Below, piece by piece: positions 10,691-21,734 of a stretch of 64,000 nucleotides of DNA. Source of the stretch: Nectonema munidae (Eukaryota; Nematomorpha; Nectonematoida; Nectonematidae); contig JAUIRK010000965.1 of assembly GCA_030549495.1 (NCBI GenBank), forward strand, positions 62,001 through 126,000, in the 5' to 3' direction. The position numbers were made by a program, and so were the translations under genes. How positions within the stretch are numbered: the stretch's first letter is position 1; every line of letters begins with the position of its first letter. The notes under the pieces were generated by a model that did not search any database, was not told the DNA's origin, and saw only the letters and a program-made list of their open reading frames with translations.

Positions 10691-11478
10691 AAAGATACTA
10701 TTGCTTAAAACACCACTTAACGCTTTAAATTTTTTCGTTGACTAAATTTTAAGCGTTTACTTAATGCAAAACATTTTAATATTGAAAACAGGCGTCGCCG
10801 AATAGAGAGAGAGAGAGAAATAAATCAAAGAATATATCGTCATTTTGCTCATTTTTAATCACGGCATTGAATTTATATTTTGTGTGTTTCACATAGGCCA
10901 TAGAATTTATTACGCCAGATTAAAAACTTGATATACCCAGAGTTACAGTAAGCTCACATGGTGACACCATATTTATTTGAAGATAAACTGATATAACTTT
11001 TTAGTAATTATTTGTAATATATTTGATATTTTTTTTGATTTATTATTAGTGAGATATTAGGAAGTAAATGACTAAATTTATTAATTTGACATTTCAAAAT
11101 TAATAAAATATATCAAGTTATTCAATAGATAAAATAGATTAGCAGATTATAAATAAGTAATGACAAAGTGCTATTTATGCATTTGCTTCATAAAATTCGT
11201 AATATTCACGTACTGGGGGCCACACATTGAAACTTTTTGATAAAACATTGCTAACAGAAAATGCATGGTTTGAACATTTCGTTGTCATGGCACCCATCCC
11301 TATATGTGACGACGTCTAACTGTGAATAGTTCTAATACAACTAACAGAAAAAGCATAGAGATAGTTATTTCTTTATTATTAAAGTCTTCTATGGATGTTG
11401 TGAGACACATGATATATTGTGAGAAAATCAACTATATATAAATGTAATTATAAATATGTATGTATGACATCACATAAG
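10691..11478. other. AT-rich DNA, no gene seen
   Basis: A short GA-dinucleotide run lies at 10806-10818. Nothing else recognised. Confidence 0.45.
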
Positions 11479-11863
11479 CAGTGGCGGTTCTAGATTTTCA
11501 AAAGTGAGGGGGCCAAACAAGGGCCAAGTTTTTAAATCGATAATTTTTTATAAATTTTCCAATTTACCAAATACATAGGTTTTACTTTTTTTTCTTTGAA
11601 TTATTCCAATGAATGAAAATCAAATTAAGAGTGCTGTTGTTCTGAGATTCACCCGTCCAGATAAGAGAGATATTTCTTCCCCTGGATGCAAAACCGACTC
11701 AAAAAAATTTAATTATAAAAAGTTTGGAGTAAATTTTAAATCCAGTAAAATAGGTATTTGATATGGTGGGGCCAACATGGAGTCTAGCCAAAAACTGAGA
11801 GGGGGGCACCCAAGGAACATCGTAGGCACAGCTCCTCGTGCCCCATGTCTAGCTACGCCACTG
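11479..11863. mobile_element. Non-autonomous hAT-like MITE
   Basis: The left end is CAGTGGCGGTTCTAGA and the right end is TCTAGCTACGCCACTG, an imperfect inverted repeat of about 16 bp of the CAGTGGCGTAGCTAG type common among animal hAT MITEs. The interior is non-coding. A decayed stretch at about 11640-11700 resembles the 3' half of SINE family 1. An exact 8-bp target duplication is not evident. Confidence 0.6.
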
Positions 11864-13102
11864 CTTAGTAAAATGATTTTCAGATAGTAATGCTAGTTGA
11901 AAAATATATTAACTAATTTTTCTGAAAACCATTGAAACTTTAGGCAAAATTAATGAGTGAGCATTCTTAATTGAAAAGTTTTCTTTAAAAGGCTAAAGAA
12001 CAATTATTTGGCAAATATCATTTAGAAAAGAGATTTGATTATTTTAACTACCTTTCATGAATAAAATGAAGCCCTTTTCTATTTTCAATGTTGGCAAAAA
12101 AATAACTTAATTATTTTCCAATTAATCTTCCTTTTAGAACACGCCCACGTTCGCACATGTAACGTTTGGTAACGCAATTGAACAAGACCCTTCAATCGTT
12201 ATGGCGATAAGTATTCCTTTTCGTATTTAGGAAATACAAATAATGATAAGTATTCATAAATTCAATCCAATTATTTTTAAACGTAAAAATAGTTCATCGT
12301 TGGGGATTTTTAAACTATTTTTATATTCATAAGTTTTTAACTAAATCAAATATATAAAATATTTTATCCTAAATAATACTAATAAGATTTATGCATGGCG
12401 CAAATATAAAATTGGCTAATTTCCAAGTTGGCTGGGAACCATGATTATAATTTAAGAAAATAAAAGTGTAGGGCTAGGTTTACCTAGCAAAATGTTATTG
12501 AAGGAGTAGTTTTTCTAATTTTTAAGAAAAAAAATAAAAAGTATACATCTTTGAGACTGGACCCGAAAGTTTGTATAAATATAATAAATAAAAAACACAA
12601 GCTTGAAAAAGCAATGAAACTACATAATATTCTGATATCTATGTAGAAGTAATAAACAAAATGATAAACAACAATTGTTAGAGTTATCAATGATATTTCT
12701 TGGCTGCAATTTTAAGACTCATCTTTTTGTATATTATAAGCTGTGATTAATGCATTCTAGATATTATTGCTTCAAGCTATTTAAAAAGAATTTTGTTTCA
12801 GCGTTAATTCAAGCGCGTTTTTTCAATTAAAAGGAATTAAAATATTTTTGTGATTTCCTTCTCATGAGTCAAGAAAAATATATATATTGGATTTTAATCT
12901 AGAAATAAGTTAATCTGCATAAACACTTTTCAAGAATATTTGCATTTTCAAAACTATGCCTCAATCCCTGTTTGTTGCAGCAGAGTCAAACGTAAATGTA
13001 GCTCAAGAAATGGTCGAAGCATACAAAGGTAGGAAAAAGAACACTTTAAGCGTGTAACAAAATCATTTACTTCTTTTTCAAACATCCTATTTTTGTCTTT
13101 AA
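11864..13102. other. AT-rich DNA, no certain gene
   Basis: No feature recognised with confidence. A short open stretch at 12957-13050 has exon-like flanks but no recognisable product. Confidence 0.4.
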
Positions 13103-13750
13103 ATGAGGGAGGTACAAAAACGCTCTCCGCGAGATATCTTATTTGCTTCAAATTTCCCTACCAAGACCATTCAAACAACCTCGGTTAAAAACAGACTTGT
13201 AAAAATGAATAAATCGAGAGAAGTTATTAAAAAAAAAGAAATTTATGCTATTTTTGAAAAGGATGACTTTAAAGATAAGTTGATTAAAACGTTCACCGAT
13301 GTTGTTATGGATCTGATAGAGGTTTTAGAAAATGAGGTGTTTCAAATCAAAGAGGAATTGAAAGCTAAAGATCAAGAAGGGAAAAAAATTAAACACGAGT
13401 TGGATGAAGTTAAAAAGGTTTGTGAAACTTCTAACAAAATTAATAATGAAGCTAAAAACAAATCAACATACTTGATACATACTGATACAAGGCGTTTGCA
13501 TATATATGGGCTCAAAACCAAACCAGATACTTTATCAGGTGATGTTTTAAATCTTTTTAATAAGAAAATAAATTTATCGGTAGAAAAGTTATTGATAGTA
13601 CTCATTATATAGGTAAAGATAATAATAAACATATCATGGTGAGACTTTGTAGAAACGATACAGATGAGTGCAAAAAATCAAAATTATTTAGTTATGTAAA
13701 TAGTTATGATGGCAAAATATACTATTTTCATAATGATAAAACAATTAACA
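13103..13750 (+). pseudogene. LINE ORF1-like fragment: coiled coil plus RRM-like part
   Basis: The first 169 codons are highly charged with a heptad-rich segment (EDVLENEVFQIKEELKAKD-type spacing), then RRLHIYGLKT. After one frame change the reading continues with THYIGKDNNKHIMVRLCRND. Coiled coil followed by an RRM-like fold is the plan of many LINE ORF1 proteins, which coat the element RNA. It is broken by the frame change and by a hAT MITE inserted at 13765. No reverse transcriptase is attached, and it may belong to a different LINE from the one that starts at 14277. Confidence 0.5.
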
Positions 13751-13764
13751 TGAGTTGTATAAGC

Positions 13765-13985
13765 CAGCGTTTTTCAAACTGTGGGTCCCGACCCTTCAGT
13801 GGATCGAATCAAAAATAAAATGGGTCGTGACAAAAAAAGAAAGGAAATCAAGGTAGGGCAACGTGAAGAAAATGAAAATATTTTATTCATACCAATAAAT
13901 AAAACAATGTGCAGATCATAAAAAAAATATACATATAAATTGTCGTTGCTGAATAAAAAATCTAGTGATCAGAATTTGTCTTATT
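13765..13985 (+). mobile_element. hAT MITE, right end missing (copy 1 of the 38.9 kb element)
   Basis: The left end, CAGCGTTTTTCAAACTGTGG, and the next roughly 45 bases match the MITE at 38872-39084 almost exactly. Weaker similarity continues to the TTTGTCTTATTA block. The expected right terminus is not present. It sits inside the LINE ORF1 fragment, so it inserted after that LINE copy. Confidence 0.65.
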
Positions 13986-14276
13986 AAAAAATAAGCAATT
14001 CTTATTTAAAAATTAATTTTAAAAATTCTTATTCCTTATTTAATTATTATATATTTATTTAAAATTTTGATTAAAATTTTTTCGTCTGCCTTGAATCGTC
14101 TGCTTTCTAATACTATCATTTAGTACTTATCCCTTTTACCTATATTTCTCCTCATGTGTTCTTTTAGTTTATTTCTTTTTTCCTGTACTTATTGTATTCT
14201 TTCAAATTCTTTTTCTTCTTTTCCTATACGTACTATATCTTCTCTTGCTAAAATTTGAACATAAGAGTTCTTTTTC

Positions 14277-14771
14277 ATGGAAGGAGATGGTTGGAACTGT
14301 GAATGTTGCCATGAGAAATCGTCTAAACTTGTTAAATGTGATTCGTATGATAAATAGCTATGTCATACATGGCAAAAATTTGACCCTTTATTGTTAAAAG
14401 TTCTTGATAAATATAACAAACAAGGATTAAAATGCCACTGTAATAACTGTCGTGATCTTGATTGTAAAAAAGAAGATAAATCTAATTTAGCGTTTAATGA
14501 CTTATTAAAAGTAGTTAACGAGCTGAAAGAAAAAGTTGATGAACAAAATAAAACTATATTTAATTTAAAGACAAGTTTTGATAATCACATTAAAGGCTCT
14601 ACTAAACCAGTAAATTCATCATGTGTGACAAATCAAATTAAAGATTCTCAAGAGTTGTTAACTTCACATAATCAATATCAAAAATCTCTACGGTCTTCAT
14701 TTACTTATGGTGATGCATTGAATAAAAGTGATAACAAAAAAAAACCCTATATATTAAATCTTAAACTTTGA
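14277..14771 (+). pseudogene. LINE ORF1 fragment: PHD-like finger plus coiled coil
   Basis: Reading starts at ATG 14277 with WNCECCHEK and KLVKCDSYD, a Cys-rich finger of PHD type. One stop codon follows, then a clean frame from 14391 with HCNNCRDLDC and a coiled coil around NELKEKVDEQNKTIFNLKT. PHD-like finger, coiled coil and CCHC knuckles in this order are known from ORF1 proteins of CR1/jockey-group LINEs. The copy is degenerate. Confidence 0.5.
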
Positions 14772-14821
14772 AAATAGATGACTTAGCCGAAAAGACAACA
14801 GCTCTTTAGAACAATGTTCAA

Positions 14822-15112
14822 GTGACTTCAAACAAAAAGACAAAAAAAGTGTATAGACTACATTTTCCTGATAAAAAAAGCCTTGTTAAAGCTGAAAATT
14901 TGTTGAAAAAAGAAGAAGCTCTAAAAACTGTAAGAATCAAGTTATTACTTCCTAAAATTTCTTTTCTTGTTGAACAAAATATTGATAATAATTTGATAAT
15001 TGAAATGATTAAAAACAAGAATGAAGTCATAAAAAAATGGTTGATGAAGGAAAGGTTTTTGATTTCGTTTTTTCCAAAAATATTAAACATGGGAAAAAAT
15101 CATTGTGCTTAA
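14822..15112 (+). pseudogene. LINE ORF1 fragment: RRM-like segment
   Basis: The frame gives VYRLHFPDKKSLVKAENLLK followed by KTVRIKLLLPK, the alternating strand-helix pattern of the RRM-like nucleic-acid-binding region of LINE ORF1. It lies between the coiled-coil part and the zinc knuckle at 15209, which supports one decayed ORF1. Confidence 0.5.
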
Positions 15113-15202
15113 AATTGACTCCGAAATATTCTCATTCCTGGATAAGAATAATTTTACATTTTTCTTAATGATGCAAATCATCAAATGTAAGCCTTCTCAT
15201 AT

Positions 15203-15300
15203 CTTCAATGTGGCAAGTGTCTCCTTTTCGGACATACTACTACAAATTGTAAAAAAAAGCGATATGTAGATTTTGCTCTTTAGCACACCCTTCCCAATTA
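15203..15300 (+). pseudogene. CCHC zinc knuckle of LINE ORF1
   Basis: QCGKCLLFGHTTTNC gives the spacing C-x2-C-x4-H-x4-C (codons 15209-15250), the canonical gag-type zinc knuckle found at the end of many LINE ORF1 proteins. A second Cys/His cluster follows around 15310-15370 (KCFTCVKNGEDSTITH) in another frame. Confidence 0.6.
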
Positions 15301-15439
15301 AAGATGACCGCTCAAAGTATAAATGCTTTACATGCGTTAAAAATGGTGAAGACTCCACAATCACTCATCTATGGATTTCCAATGTCCTTACGTTATTAAA
15401 GAACTACAACATATTAAGAGCCAACAAAATTTTGCCAAC

Positions 15440-16067
15440 ATATTTTGCCAAACAAAATAAGCTTACTGTCTATAATATTTATAGAGTGCCGACTACAAAT
15501 AAAGATCTTCTAAACAAGTTTTTTTCTTTCTTTGAAAACTTGATTTTTACTATAGATAGGAAAAATTTTAATTTCTTTTGTGGTGACTTCAATTTTGATT
15601 TATTGAAATAGAGAATTATCTAACTCAAAAGTTTTTGAATTTTACGATAGCTGGTTCACTTATTCCAACTATTCCACGCGGTATGCAAGTAAAACCTTAA
15701 TTGAACATTTTTTTATAAGTAGTAAACTTGCCGATTACGAAGCCTTTAATTGCATGTCTTTTTTTTCAGACCATGTTCAAATTCTTTTATCAACAAATCT
15801 TAAAGTTAATAGTATAAATAAAAAAAAGTTGTGCGAAGTATTTGATAAAAGGATGTTCGATGAACTATGTACAAATGTTGAATGTCAAAAATTCCTGAGT
15901 TATACGCTAATGATGCTTCTAAACTCTTAGAGCAGATAACTTTTACAATATCAGAAACAATTAAAAAGTGCACCTCTTTAGTTAAATTTAAAAAAAATAA
16001 ATATAAATTTAAAATCAACACTTGGATAACTCTAGAAGTCATAAAAATGATTAAAAAAAAAAGCGGG
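15440..16067 (+). pseudogene. LINE AP-type endonuclease domain, degenerate
   Basis: Recognisable endonuclease landmarks appear in order: IYRVP at about 15480, the catalytic-region block FFCGDFNFDLL at 15577-15606, TLIEHFFISSKL at about 15700 and FFSDHVQILL at about 15760. The S-D-H motif is the hallmark histidine site of apurinic-type LINE endonucleases. The region then reads TWITLEVIKMIKKK, the linker toward the polymerase, and is cut off by the Mutator-like element at 16068. No polymerase motifs were seen after 22177, so the reverse transcriptase part is missing. Several stops and frame changes are present. Confidence 0.6.
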
Positions 16068-16350
16068 GTATCTCTAAACAGTGGGCACAAGCAAAATAAA
16101 CTAAAAATTTATATAATTTTTATTTTATATACTTACTTATTCAATAAAATACATATTACAGTTGTCTTAGTTTAAATTTTTCATAGAATTTAAAATAGAT
16201 AAAAAATATTTTAAACTCTTTTTTTTCTTAGCTACTCCTTTCGTCTTAATCCAAAAAGGCGTTTAAATTTGAAATTTAAATTTAAAGGTCACCAATAACT
16301 TTAAATGCTTTATGGATTTAAAAATTTTTCTCTTGTGTTTTATGTTTGGT
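16068..16350. repeat. Left terminal inverted repeat of the Mutator-like element
   Basis: The outermost bases GTATCTCTAAACAGTGGGCA are shared with the right end in inverted orientation. Further shared blocks include GGTCACCAATAA at about 16288 and TATGGATTTAAAAA at about 16310. Confidence 0.75.
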
Positions 16351-16889
16351 TAGAATTTTCTTCGTATTATTTTTTTTTGTTATGATTGAAATTTATGGAT
16401 TAGGAATAAAAAAAATTTATTTCTTTTTATTCAAGTATATATAGGAATTATAGCACTAAAACGTGTAAGTAGCTGCTGGATTTTTAAAAAAGTCTAAACA
16501 ACGGTTAGACTATAAAATTGAAGAATGTATTTGGTAGGACTTGTTCTAATTTTTATTGCCCTATAGGTTATAAATTCTCTATACTTTTAATTTTTTTTAA
16601 ATATATAATTTCATTCTTAGTAGATGTTCACTATATTAATCGATTCGTATATCAATTTTCATCTTATACATTCAACTCACTTTTATGATGGCGCTACTTT
16701 GTTAAATTAGATTTGTGCCTTGAATTGTTAAGTTTTTCATATATTTCCAAATTATTTGCTCAATTCTCTCATTTTATCTGTTAAGTTTATTTACTTATAA
16801 TGCTCCTAGCGATATTAAGAAAATTCACAAAGATTGAGGCCTTTGATTGAGCCAATTTTTTACAATATTCATTTTACCAGACTCCCAAT

Positions 16890-17410
16890 CTTGGAGAATG
16901 CTAAATCTCTTTTTGAAACTGAAACCAAAAATAAGCATACTAAAGACCCTAGATTTTGCTCTAAAATTATCCTTAAGAATTTAGATTAGGATTTGAGTGA
17001 TGAATTGATACTTGACTCAATAAATAAAAATGAATACATAAAATCATTACTTGAAAAAAAAACTTTTTAGAATAGCTTTTTCCTAAAGAAATTAAATAAT
17101 GAATAACAAACTTGTAGTTTTTTCCGTATATAATGATATAAAAAGTATGGAAATAATTTGTATTTATCCTAGTGTTGTTACAAGATTTTTGATTTCTATT
17201 CATGCAAGCAATGCACAAATTGTTGAAGTTTTGGTCATACCTCTTCATATTGTAGGAACAAAAGAAACGTCTATAAATTTTTCGCTGAAGGCCATAAATC
17301 TGAATCATGTACCATTTCGTCAAAGAAAGATTCCGATAAATGTATTAATTGTATACGGAAAAATTTGTAAAGTTTAATCATGATGCATTCAACAAAAGAC
17401 TGTAAATATA
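16890..17410 (+). pseudogene. Nested LINE ORF1 fragment with zinc knuckles
   Basis: On the + strand, opposite to the host element's genes, the frame at about 17170-17400 gives CKQC, a C-x2-C-x4-H-x4-C knuckle (with one stop codon inside its spacer, ending FGHTSSYC), then AEGHKSESC, DKCINC and HSTKDCKYR. Serial CCHC-type knuckles are typical of jockey/I-group LINE ORF1. The upstream charged part (SKIILKNLD, LSDELILDSINKNEYIKSLL) fits an ORF1 RRM-like region. It presumably inserted into the Mutator-like element and then decayed. Confidence 0.45.
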
Positions 17411-17479
17411 GGGCTCTTTTTTTAGATTTTATTAAAAAAAATTTCATCATTTACTGTATTAATAAGATTATGAGTATAA

Positions 17480-17752
17480 TCTTTTATTTTATTATTTTGT
17501 ATCAATATTCATATAAACCTACAGATATATTTGTTGCTCCATATATTCATTCCTCTCTCTTTAAAAATGTATAAGTTTTATTTTATTTTGTATCAATATT
17601 CATATAAACCTACATTTATATTTGTTGCTCCATATTTTCATTCCTCTCTCTTTAAAAATGTAAAAGTTTTATTTTATTATTTTGTATCAATATTCATATA
17701 AACCTACATATATATTTGTTGCTTCATATATTCATTCCTCTACTTAATCTTC
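17480..17752. repeat. Tandem repeat, about 2.8 copies of a 91-94 bp unit
   Basis: The block TTTTGTATCAATATTCATAT followed by AAACCTACA recurs with the ATCAAT core at 17501, 17592 and 17686. Copies differ at only a few positions. It lies in the 3' non-coding part of the Mutator-like element. Confidence 0.8.
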
Positions 17753-17819
17753 TTTAATATTCTATGCATCTTCATACATTATTATATGTACTTTTTTTTA
17801 TGTAAATCATACTTGTAAC

Positions 17820-18075
17820 ACAACTCCTCACACTAAAAATTTGCATCCTCCTACAACTTTGGTCTATGAACCCACTCTCAGATTTTATCTGTCATTCATC
17901 TTTAAACAGTTATCCTTTCAACCAAATATATCTCATTACAACTCAGCCTCTAACAGTACCAAGGATCCTCTCATCTACTCTAACTCCGTTTAATTCTTTT
18001 CATTCAAAGCATTTATATCTTCTACATTTAGTTGAAAACGTATACTCGTGGAGTCGAAAATTTGTTTTATTTAAA
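17820..18075. other. C-over-G strand-asymmetric tract
   Basis: The + strand is rich in C, A and T with very few G over about 250 bp. The 70-codon frame inside is probably a by-product of composition. Similar tracts lie at 22.75-23.33, 41.6-41.83 and 56.4-57.05 kb. Confidence 0.45.
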
Positions 18076-18399
18076 TAAATTTGTTTGAAACTTAACTCTT
18101 TTTATTTATCTAGTATGTAGTCTTTTTTTATAATAGGCTTAAAAAGATAACTTTGCACTTCAATCAATAACGTTATAAATTCATTTATTTAATTTAGGTT
18201 TTAATTTTGCTTTTTTCATTGATCAGTTGTATGCTTTCGATTGAAGTGACAAAAAGTTTTTTAACTTGTTGCTCTCTTCGATCTTAAAATAGAAAAAAAT
18301 ATATGTAAATTATAATAAAAAATTAGCTGGAAATATTACCTTTTATAACTGGTTTGACAGGGTTTAGATGCAATTTTTTTGGTTTTCACAGTTAATTCA

Positions 18400-19202
18400 C
18401 CATCTTTTGAAATAACAAAGTTTTATTTGGTTCTATTACTTTTTTGAAAACTTCTTCTTTCTTTTGTTCATCATATTGATTCCAAAAAAATTTTAAATCA
18501 AAAACTTTTTTGCTTCATCTATTAATTGATAGTTACCAATACCATGTATCGATTCTTTGGTCATTTTTTCTGCAAAAATTGCTTGATCATGTAAACAGGT
18601 AATTAAATCAATCAAACTCCTTGGTTCCCAGTTTATTGACAACTTGAAACATTATTTAAAGATTCTGATAGATTATTTTTCCAATTAGATGGTATCAAAG
18701 GGATCTAGGAATAAACATAAACTTCTCAATCGTTGGTAAGAGTTTTTTTGACAAATAAAAACCAAATTTATCTCAAGTTTCCTTCAATGTTTTCTTTTGA
18801 ATGACTGGTTCTGAGTAATATTTTGGCCTCGCCAAAACAAAAATTAATTGATTTAATCAATGCATACTCTTCATCGGTTCTTATTATAAGTTTTTGTAAA
18901 CTCTTACATGTAATGTCTGGAAATAAAATTTGCCTTAAATAAGAGAAAAACTCGCAAAAAGTTTCAAAAGTTGAATCAAAATGTAAAAAAACTAGCCTGA
19001 AGAAGACCGTGTTTTTTCTTGAAAGAATGTTTTTATCACGAAACACAGTAGTAGTTACAAAACAAGAACTTAGGTTATAAGTCTTATCAACTCCCATAAT
19101 ACAGCATAAGTTTTTTTTATATAAAATACAAGATTTCATATATATCATTTGCTTTTCTGTGTAACAAATAATTGTGGGATATTTATTCCCAACTTGAGAC
19201 AC
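18400..19202 (-). pseudogene. MULE transposase domain of the Mutator-like element
   Basis: The 144-codon open part shows the MULE catalytic core: GVDKTYNLS (first Asp), FLHFDSTFETFCEFFSYL, RTDEEYALIKSINFCF (second Asp) and ILLRTSHSKENI. This is the D-x-D/E layout of Mutator-like transposases. Lower coordinates, in other frames, continue with NNLSESLNN, INWEPRSLIDLITCLHDQAI and YQLIDEAKKF, matching the C-terminal block. The 3' half is therefore present but frame-broken. Role: DNA cutting and joining at the TIRs. Unlikely to be functional. Confidence 0.75.
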
Positions 19203-19207
19203 TCGAT

Positions 19208-19747
19208 TTATATATAAATGACCTTTTGAAGATAGAGATAACAGTTCATGTATTTTATCACAAAAGTTTTTTCGTTATTTAAGGATGAATATATATTCAT
19301 TGAATATTTTGTATTATAAATAATAGATGAATTCCGTAACATATAATTTTCATTTTTCAAAAATTCACTATATATCTTTCTAGGGGGTATTTTTTTTTGA
19401 TAGCAAAATTTTATGTATTCAAAAGTACTATGTTCAGTTCTTATATATTCGCAACTAGAAATCTTACTATTCCCATGGGATGAAATTTTTTCTATTGGAA
19501 ATTCGCCAATATATTCGTATACACAAAGATTAAGATTTGAACCATTCAATTTTGGATGTTTTTCGATCCATGAGATTCTCCTTTTATATGAAGGATAACG
19601 TTTCAAAACCGAATAATATCTATGTAAATATATTATATTATCTAACAATAATGTTTTATTTTTACCTTTCAGAATTTTATAAAAAGATCCATTACTCGCT
19701 TTTCTAATAAATTCTATTGAATCATCTTTTTTCAAAAAATAGTGCAC
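19208..19747 (-). pseudogene. Central part of the Mutator-like protein, between OTU and MULE domains
   Basis: A 179-codon frame contains SYKRRISWIEKHPKLNGSNL, VYEYIGEFP, SSHGNSKI and EYIRTE. Animal MULE-type proteins often carry this Y-I-G-x-F-P ... H-G-N-S-K ... Y-(V/I)-R-T series just before the catalytic domain, probably as part of the DNA-binding region. It abuts the catalytic frame at 19202 with only a few bases between, consistent with one original protein. Confidence 0.55.
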
Positions 19748-20064
19748 TTTTGATGAGATGCTTTACCAGCTTCCACATGAGTCATGGAAAAATAGTTTGT
19801 TGTTATATAGTTTTTCCAGTACAAAAATTTTTTTTGTGATATTTTTTGGAACATTTTGATAGTAATTTTCAGATTTTTAATTATTCTAGGTGAAGACATA
19901 AAACGTTGAATATAATTTTTATCATAATTTGGATTTGATGTTACTCCAATGTTATTATCAGTCTTTCCACACTCAATAATCTTTGGTTTCTTTTCTGGGG
20001 AAAAATTGAAGACATTTGTATTTTCATTGCAAAAATTTTTTTTATAATGATTCGAATATAATCA

Positions 20065-20290
20065 TTCCTTTCTAATTTGGTACAAAATGATTAGGCATAA
20101 AAGTTTTATCTTTTATATAGTTGGTCGAAGTCCATAATATGTTTAGGGAATTTTTATCTCGAAAGACTTTGGAAATGCGAGGTAAAAAAGTAAAATTCAG
20201 CAATTTACTATAAATGTTGACTTTTCCATTGATAGAAGGATAATAACTATTTATCGGTAAACCTATCACAGAAGAGGAGCATTTATTTCT
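20065..20290 (-). pseudogene. OTU domain, C-terminal half with the catalytic His region
   Basis: The frame ending near 20072 gives YYPSINGKVNIYSKLLNFTF, WTSTNYIKDK and PNHFVPN. The P-N-H-(F/Y)-(V/D)-P motif is the histidine site of OTU-type cysteine proteases; the cysteine site is in the neighbouring piece at about 20410-20440. The intervening 130 bases are frame-shifted. Confidence 0.6.
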
Positions 20291-20405
20291 GTAGATATAT
20301 TTTCTATATTAAAATTTTTACCTAAAGAAACATAATAGTCTTTAAAGAAATTGTTCTCGATTGCCGTTTTAAATCGATTTTTTTTGAGATTGATTCTTTC
20401 CCTAT

Positions 20406-20933
20406 TTAACCAATTGAAAGAGCGTTGAATAAGCAGTTGCCGTCGTCTTTTGTAACTAGAGGTATGAAATAATCACTTTTAAAATATTGAACAGAAACTA
20501 TATCAATATCAATAAACTTAAAATCAACTGGCTTCGATGTATATTTAATACACAAAGGAGAAACTTCTTTACGCAAAAAGATATTTTCTTTAACAAGTAA
20601 TTGCATCCTTTCAATATTGTTCAGAGAATCAAAAAATTGTAATCTTTTTAACGAGCAATCAAAACCTTGGATATGATCCAAACGAACACATTTTAAACAA
20701 AGAAATTGGTTGTTCCAAAAATTACAACCTTCAATCATTGAAAGTTCTTGGCAATAAAAATGATAAACTTTCTTGCATTTTGAACATTTCAAGTAATTTC
20801 TATATACTATCTTTGGACATATTTCACAAAAATGATTATCAAAGGTAAAATTTATTCTAAAGTCAAGTAATAAATTATTACATAAATAAAAAAGTAAGAA
20901 TGCCATTTGAAAAAATGACAAATTATATTTCAC
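20406..20933 (-). pseudogene. N-terminal PHD finger plus start of the OTU domain
   Basis: A 175-codon frame. Residues about 35-82 make a PHD-type zinc finger with the full Cys4-His-Cys3 set: CEIC, CSKC, HFYC and CLKC. The frame ends in TKDDGNCLFNALS, the D-G-N-C catalytic cysteine motif of OTU deubiquitinase-like proteases. Together with the pieces at lower coordinates this gives the order PHD, OTU, MULE. The start is uncertain: the first 25 residues are hydrophobic and may be upstream non-coding sequence. Chromatin reading by PHD and ubiquitin removal by OTU are known roles of these folds; their role for the transposon is unknown. Confidence 0.7.
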
Positions 20934-21734
20934 ATGATATATAATTTAATATAAATAAAAATTAAGGAAGGGATAGTTACGCCTATTTGTCTTTTAATTT
21001 TTAAACGATTTTGTCTTTTTTATGTAAATTACATAAAATATATGTATTGATGACTAAAGCTTCTTTAATTTTTTCTAAAACTTAACAGAATTTACTTTAA
21101 ATATTTTATTTTTTTAGATGAGCGATATTGCAAAACAGGTAGATGTTCATATCATTAAAAAAAATCGTTGACTAATATGGGGACAAGTACACACAATATG
21201 TCTTTTTTTCAAGGTAGTATATAATATAGACTCTAAGTTATAAGGTTAACTATAGATAACGCCAAAATTTTGATGAAAAATTTTAATTTTTGATTTTGAT
21301 AGAGTTTTGGACATGAAATGGCCATTAAACTACCATGAAAATGGTATCAAAAGATGCAGCTAGCGATTTTAGGAAAAGTCACAAAATTTGAAGGGATATG
21401 ATTCTGCCAATTTTGTACAATTAAATTTTTTGTCAAGGGCATCTAATAAGGCCCACCTTATAATAAATCTTATATATAATCCCTTATAAGGCATTGATAG
21501 GGTTAAACCATTTTGAAAATACACAGATATATAATTTCTTTTTTAAATAAAGCTGATTAAATTTATGAACAAAACTTGTTTGAGTTTTAGAATTCAATAA
21601 ATCTAATAAAGATCACTTTAAGTAAAGTAGAGTAATTAGAGAAAAAAGTTAGTTAAAATGTCTCAAATTAAAATTTAGTTTTGTTATTTTAAAAGTAATC
21701 CAAAATTTTTCTTTGTCCCATATATCTTAGATCT
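20934..21734. other. Non-coding leader of the Mutator-like element
   Basis: AT-rich, no frame or repeat recognised. It lies between the presumed gene start (on the - strand) and the right TIR. Confidence 0.45.

Noticed and set aside
12957-13050. Possible host exon with AG before and GT after, in the + strand
   Set aside because: About 17 codons after the acceptor, no recognisable domain, and no neighbouring exons.
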